From assembly GCA_018873245.2 (NCBI GenBank), contig JAEMBT020000004.1, positions 1,464,573-1,528,572 on the forward strand: 64,000 nt of DNA. Direction: 5' to 3'. Made by a program: the position numbers and the translations under genes. This DNA is from Archegozetes longisetosus. Taxonomy: Eukaryota > Arthropoda > Arachnida > Sarcoptiformes > Trhypochthoniidae. The notes below the pieces were generated by a model. That model did not search any database, was not told where the DNA came from, and was given only the letters and a program-made list of their open reading frames with translations. The first letter of the stretch is position 1, and each line of letters starts with the position of its first letter. This document shows, in pieces, positions 58,893-64,000 of this stretch.

Positions 58893-59351
58893 CAGTGATC
58901 GCCAACCTACGACCCTTTGATTGATATTTCCCGACCCTCGACACATCGGATAGCTTTAATACATTTAGCCTTTAATTGAGAATTCGAATTATTATTCTAG
59001 AAAGCTTAAAAAAGCTTCTTCATCAAACTAAAAGTCATATGAAATTAGTCATGTTATTTTGGAGAGAATCATTCATAATGCATTATTAATCTTTTAAAGC
59101 TCTAGTCTTGACATATACGAACAATACCTAAAGAAATGAATACAAAAACCTTATGAGTCATTGAGTTAGAAAATATATAATTTCGATTTGCTTCATAAAG
59201 TCCTGGTTAAAGTGAGCTATTAGCTAATATTGTTAAAAAGCAACATGAAACATTGAAATCTTCAAATTAATAAAATGTTTATTTCAAATTAAATTTGCTT
59301 TTATCATGATTGTTTACTGGCCTTTTGTTACTAAAAGGTTGGCGATCACTG
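58893..59351. mobile_element. hAT-type MITE
   Basis: 459 bp with inverted tips CAGTGATCGCCAACCT and AGGTTGGCGATCACTG, in the CAGxG style of hAT ends. Flanks ATTTAAAA and ACTTAAAG agree at six of eight positions, as a worn 8-bp target duplication would. No transposase inside. Confidence 0.85.
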
Positions 59352-59552
59352 ACTTAAAGGGTTGAAAGACATCATCGCAAGTATAAGATTATGGTATTTT
59401 CAACTCTTATGTCGTGTTACAAACTTTCCAAGTTTAAAAACCTCAAAATTACATAAGCTCATAGCTCATAAATTAAGGTCACTTAAAACCATTGAACGGT
59501 GTAGATAAATTTTTATATGAAATTTTATCTGAATTTAACTTAAATCAAGCTA

Positions 59553-59624
59553 GGGGGTGTAGCTCAGTGGTAGAGCGTTCGCTTTGCATGTGAAAGGCCC
59601 GGGGTTCGATCCCCCGCACCTCCA
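59553..59624 (+). tRNA. tRNA-Ala(TGC): tRNA-Ala(TGC)
   Basis: 72 nt folding as a full cloverleaf. The acceptor GGGGGTG pairs with CACCTCC, including the G3:U70 pair that marks alanine tRNAs. The D arm is GCTC/GAGC, the anticodon stem TTCGC/GTGAA with loop TTTGCAT (anticodon TGC), and the T arm CGGGG-TTCGATC-CCCCG. The discriminator is A. Internal A and B boxes are intact and TTTT at 59630-59633 would terminate polymerase III. Confidence 0.96.
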
Positions 59625-60065
59625 ATCTATTTTCCTTTTATTTGTCAATGATTATTTTTTAAGCCGTAACATAGCGAGTAGGTTGTCAAAATATTGTCTT
59701 ACCGATATTCTTAGCAATCTTTATTGTATTAACCTAATTTCCTTATTCATAAAACCCCATAACTCTTGAAGTGTTCATCTGATATGCTTAACATTTATAT
59801 TTCTGGAAACTGAGTGCAAAAATCTTTATAATGATGTAATGATGGACTATCTGTTTCAATAGGTCCACCGATGAACGTCGGTGTTATGCACATCATTTCA
59901 AAGGTTTTTGCACAGTTTCAGAAATATAAGTCTTAAGCGTATCAGATGAGCGCTTCAAGAGTTATGGGGTTTTATTAATAAGAAATTAGGTTAATACAAT
60001 AAAGATTGCTAAGAATATCGGTAAGACAATATTTTGACAACCTACACTTAAAAATAATCATTGAT

Positions 60066-60111
60066 GCCTTTCACATGCAAAGCGAACGCTCTACCACTGA
60101 GCTACACCCCC
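60066..60111 (-). pseudogene. Truncated tRNA-Ala copy
   Basis: The mirror copy keeps the first 46 bases of the tRNA, identical to the intact gene through the anticodon arm, then breaks off in the variable region. It has an A box but no B box, so it should not be transcribed. Confidence 0.9.
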
Positions 60112-60200
60112 TAGCTTGATTTAAGTTAAATTCAGATAAAATTTCATATAAAAATTGATCCACACCGTTCAATGATTTTAAGTGACCTTAATTTAGAGCT

Positions 60201-61604
60201 TAGTAAACCTGTGTTTTGAGTCAATTACTAGTTTCGCTATCGAGTTCATATCAATAATATTAGGCATTTGTTTTTGAGGTCATTTGTTGAGCGACTTGTT
60301 TGCGAAAACTTTCTCCAAATATTTAGGTTTAGTCTTTTTTTAAGAATTGAGTATTACTCTGCCCAGAAATCAATTTTAAGCTTAAGAATATTCGATTTTT
60401 TCAACAGCATTACTTTTAGAGATGTTTTTTCATTTAATAAAACACTCAAAATGTGTTGAACTTTTAACATGTATATTGAATAAAAGTTAAAAATTTATCG
60501 TATATTAAAATGCGTTAAAAAAATATTTAAGTCTAAAAGTTAATGTTTTACTATTTTGACATGTTTTAGGAATTTTCGACTTTAGCTTTTTGAATATTTT
60601 GCATAAAATTTATAAATATAATAAAAGTAATTTCACTCCTTTAAAGAAAAAATTTGTGGTTTTCACTTAAATACTTTAACAAATAGTATTTAATTGATTT
60701 TATCCAGCGCCGTACATATTAAGCTAATTAATTTCTTAATTTTTTTGAAGATTACACAATTGATTTTCAAACAGTAGTCTAATAACGTTATTGATTGTTT
60801 TAAAAAATACTGTCGAGCTGACAGAATTATCGTCAACTAATTTTGCTTTCTATGCCAAATTCAATAAAAATAGTAACATACAAAATAATGAATTATATCA
60901 TAATCTAAATTACGATATTAAATCGTATTAAACTTCTGATAAAAATGAAACCAATTTCTCACTGAATTTCTAAGTTTATAGTCTCTATATCTCTTTCAAT
61001 ACTTCTTATTGCACTTTCTTTTCCCCATTGATTCGTGTTTTATTTAATTTAGTTATATTGCTTTAAAATAGTGTCTACAACTTTAATAATATTTGCTTTT
61101 GCTTACAAACATTAGCATAGATGAATTGTAAAGTTCTTTCAAATAACTATAAGTTATTTGTACTATCGGCCAAAAAAGTATATGTTAAGTAAAGCTTTTT
61201 CACGCCTTACATATTTAGGGATCACTTTAATATTTAAGTTATATAGATTTGAAAGTTTTTATAAACTATAGTTTAGGTCTGACTTATGGCAAAACAAATT
61301 AATGAACTTTTGCATTAATTTTTTTACTGATAAAGAATTCATAAATTATTTACTTTGCACTAAACTTTTCTCAGTCATTTATTTGATGAATTTAAGTTAC
61401 TTATGTTCGATACAAATTATAACATTTATAGAGATTTAAAGATAGTTTCGCACCTCATGGCTGATTTAAGAAGTAATACTTATCAAAATAATATGACAAA
61501 ATTGTTTATTCAATATTTCTCTTATTTGGTTCATTTCTGATTAGCTTTTACTGTTTTTTGAGTGCACACTTTGACATACTTTGTTGGTCGATAGTACTTT
61601 TTAT
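60201..61604. other. Intergenic, no gene recognised
   Basis: AT-rich 1.4 kb; the short frame at 60268-60459 has no motif. It may include downstream exons or the 3' UTR of the minus-strand GPCR but none can be identified. Confidence 0.4.
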
Positions 61605-62075
61605 TTATATGATTAAAAAGTTGAAAGTGCCGAACTCGCATTTATTCATAGAAATAATTTTGCAGTTGAATAAAAATTTTTTGTCTGAATAGTGCTTCAG
61701 TAGGTTTTGAAACAACTGATAATAAAGCGAATAATATAGATATAAACAAAATAATAAAAACCATATTTTTACACGAATTTCTTTACTTAAAGGATTATAT
61801 AGTTTGCGATATCTTTCATATGATATCGAATTCATTGAAAGCACTGAGACATAAATTGTTGAATGTCTTAACAGGTTTACAAAACCACATAAAGAGTTAA
61901 AGAATATTCCGGAACTAATGATAAAATTAGCACAGAATAGACTTCCACTGACTGATAAGACAGAGAATATCATATTAGAAAAGGCTTGATTTGCTATTAG
62001 TTTATAAGTTGTGCTTAATTGTTTTTGATGGATAATGTTTGAAATGAATAAATTACTCATTATACTAAATGTATA
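61605..62075 (-). CDS. Rhodopsin-class (class A) GPCR, partial: helices 1 (end) to 4
   Basis: On the minus strand the open frame shows the end of a first helix ('SIMSNLFISNII'), a second helix region ('LIANQAFSNMIFSVLSVSG', compare the family's LxxLAxxD) and a Cys before helix 3. Helix 3 ends in 'SYERYRKLYNPLS', the E/DRY motif with the usual following loop. A fourth helix follows, then a stop. This resembles neuropeptide-type class A receptors. The 5' side is cut by the MITE at 62076, so the start is not seen; helices 5-7 are not seen either. The helix-2 Asp is replaced by Asn. It may be one exon of a real gene or a fragment left after MITE insertion. Confidence 0.55.
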   Translation of the reverse strand, partial: YTFSIMSNLFISNIIHQKQLSTTYKLIANQAFSNMIFSVLSVSGSLFCANFIISSGIFFNSLCGFVNLLRHSTIYVSVLSMNSISYERYRKLYNPLSKEIRVKIWFLLFCLYLYYSLYYQLFQNLLKHYSDKKFLFNCKIISMNKCEFGTFNFLII

Positions 62076-62599
62076 TAGGGTGACCACCCGTTCTGTTTTT
62101 GACGGGACAATCCTGTCTTTTTAATGATAAAAAACAGAAATCCCATCAGAACAAAAACTCTCGACGGGACAATTAATTGTCCCGTTTTTCAACTTAAATT
62201 TGGAAAAATGTGTTTGGAAAAATATTTCTCAGAAATTCAAACATTGAATTTAATTTACAAATGATAAGGCATTAAGAAACTCAGTTTAACGTTTTGAAGA
62301 CCTGTGGTTTAAAACCAAAAGTTATAGAATTAATCTTTTCTTCCTTGACTTATATCTGATACAAACTATTAATTCTTACTTTTGAATAACTTTTGAAAGA
62401 TGGCATTTCTAACAAAAACTATACCTTTGAAATCAACTATGACTAATAATTTTCAATGTTTTAATACTAGAATGTATTGTCTGACACCTAAATAAAGTGT
62501 TTGTAATGACTAATAAAAGCTGCATTTTCTTTTTAAAAATGTAAGGGTCCCCTTTGACATTTTGTCCCGTCATGAGACAAGCCAGAGGTGGTCACCCTA
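62076..62599 (-). mobile_element. MITE of the TAGGGTGACCAC family, copy C (inverted)
   Basis: 524 bp, colinear with copy B in reverse orientation. The tip TAGGGTGACCACCCG abuts the GPCR exon; the other tip ends GTGGTCACCCTA. Flanks aaatgtat and aaatatat are nearly alike, a probable 8-bp duplication. Confidence 0.85.
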
Positions 62600-63621
62600 C
62601 AAATATATAGATCAATAAGTAGATTATATATAAAATCCATTTAAATAGTAAGTGATTATCGGGCATTTCAGCTCACTTTATCAATAGAATCTTTAGTTTT
62701 ACACATATATTGAGCACAATTTGTTAAGAGAAAATACAAAATAAAGCTGATGGGTGCATACATTTGTAAGGTTAACTTTTGAGAAATGTTGTAAAAGTTT
62801 GAAATAGGGGTTCGATAAAAATGTATTACCAGATGAAAAGTGTTTGCCAAAACTAGATCAGATTTTTTCTAACTTATCCTTTGAAACCTTAATCTCTACT
62901 TTTGTTCACCGGCTTTTAGTAGTGATTCACATAAGAAGGTATTAACGTTAGTTTTATACACATAATTTTAAGTTACATTTTAAGCAAAACAACTTTCTTT
63001 TTTTACATTCAATCAAATTCTGTAATTTATTTTTACTTTAGATATAATCTTTTAGAAAAATTTATTTTTCTGAAGTGTTGATCATAATTACGGCCTATAA
63101 AAGCTTTATAACTAGTAACTATTAAATAAATATTAAATTTTCGAAGTTTAAAAAAGATTTTGATTAATATCTATTTAACATAAGTTTAAAATTATTAGAT
63201 TTTTCAAGCAGGAGAATAAATAAATTTTAAAGAAATTTTATTAATATCTGAAAGTTTAAATGACTAAGAAAAGTGGAATAACGCAAAATCAGGTTCATAT
63301 TGAAACGTATGAATATAATATCCTGAATTCCAGAATAAATACACATTTTAGCCGAAGAATTTCTATAGTGGTGACTGTTACAAATACAAAAATCAGAATT
63401 ACAATAACTTGTGAAATCATATATTGGATACCAGCAATCTTTATCCTTTTGCAATGAAGTACGGTACAGAGTTGCCACAAATCTTTTACTCGAAGTTTAC
63501 AGCTGAAACCACGATACATACATATACAAATTACATATCAAATTATTGGTCATTTAAATCGAAGTGTACAAAAGCATTAGAATATTCCTTCATATAGCAT
63601 TATAATATCGATTTTTGGGGA
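62600..63621. other. Intergenic, possible 5' region of the GPCR
   Basis: No coding sequence that I can support. A minus-strand open frame at 62668-62850 contains a hydrophobic segment but no receptor motif. Confidence 0.35.
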
Positions 63622-63867
63622 AGTGATGTTTGACCCAATTTGAACGCTGCGGAGCATTTCGGTGCTATAATTAAAGATGAAGTTGATAAGAAGAATTCGG
63701 CAGAGTCTAGTTCTGACAGATTTTCCGCTGAAGTCTTTAAAAAATCACACTCTTGAAGCTTTCGCATCAACAGAGAAGAATACTAAGCTTTTTGTTAAAC
63801 TTTCATGTTCATATCTTTCACAAATTAATGTTATGATAGCTGCAAATGGGAACATATTGATTATTGA
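63622..63867 (+). pseudogene. Tc1/mariner-family transposase C-terminal fragment
   Basis: 'NLNAAEHFGAIIKDEV' stands for the family's 'SPDLNPxExxG..K', which carries the last catalytic acidic residue. After a frame change near 63752 'LEAFASTEKNTKLFVKLSCS' and 'VMIAANG' continue in the order expected for the C-terminus (...YxxRLQAVxxANGG). Two frame breaks and a stop make it a relic. Confidence 0.6.
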
Positions 63868-64000
63868 TTATATACATAACTTCCGTTTTCAAATACTGGT
63901 AATTTTACTTTTAACCCTTCGTAACAACTTAACTTCGGAAAACGTAAAATTAACGTTTTCCACGCCTTATATCTGTTCTAGGTTAGATCGAATGCTATCA

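Larger units (their letters stand above)
59455..60200. repeat. Large palindrome containing the tRNA-Ala gene
   Basis: 59455-59837 and about 59900-60200 are inverted copies around a ~60-bp centre with a small internal stem (ACCGATGAACGTCGGT near 59868). The right arm lacks about 75 bases that hold the 3' part of the tRNA and its trailer. Outside the arms the sequences differ. Confidence 0.85.

Noticed and set aside
60066-60111. Second tRNA-Ala gene on the minus strand
   Set aside because: Only the first 46 bases are present; the T arm, acceptor 3' strand and B box are missing.
63227-63519. Overlapping open frames on both strands near 63.3-63.5 kb
   Set aside because: Mutual shadows without recognisable content.

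Overview
This window is AT-rich nuclear DNA from an animal, most likely an arthropod. The evidence is short GT-AG introns, an interstitial CCTAA (TTAGG-type) tract, a cluster of seven-helix receptors with the C-terminal intron pattern of arthropod gustatory receptors, and arthropod-type transposable elements. A mite or another small-genome arthropod would fit, but I cannot fix the order or species. Host genes are sparse and most of the window is mobile DNA.

Region by region. 1-3.3 kb holds nested inverted-repeat elements, a telomere-like tract and a Tc1/mariner relic. 3.4-5.0 kb is a five-exon core-1 beta-1,3-galactosyltransferase gene with an 11-nt exon. 6-9.3 kb carries a hAT relic, a ~394-bp-arm inverted repeat and a broken haspin-like kinase gene. 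10.4-12.1 kb is a TKL-like kinase with five N-terminal LGR repeats. 14.3-24.6 kb is a chemoreceptor cluster (two pseudogenes, one intact gene, one interrupted gene) with solo LTRs around and between. 24.8-33.6 kb is mostly repeats plus one small cysteine-rich secreted protein gene. 33.8-34.8 kb is a complete three-exon trypsin. 36.8-38.3 kb is a Ulp1-PHD relic split by a MITE, 39.1-41.1 kb another intact chemoreceptor, and 42.9-43.6 kb a SWIM zinc-finger relic.

44.1-56.8 kb is the most striking object: a 12,668-bp Ty3/gypsy-type endogenous retrovirus-like element with LTRs identical by eye and a 4-bp target duplication. Its order is LTR, env (baculovirus-F-like), gag, pro-RT-RNaseH-integrase, a two-dsRBD ORF, a third dsRBD-like ORF, a zinc-finger/Ulp1-like protease reading frame, LTR. 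Having env before gag, and dsRNA-binding and SUMO-protease-like genes after pol, is not an arrangement I know. Most of its reading frames are broken by single shifts, nearly all of the same sign, which contrasts with the identical LTRs.

57-64 kb has a hAT MITE, an intact tRNA-Ala(TGC) inside a large palindrome with a truncated mirror copy, one rhodopsin-class GPCR exon cut at its 5' side by a MITE, and a second Tc1/mariner relic. All calls come from reading the sequence; no database search was run.
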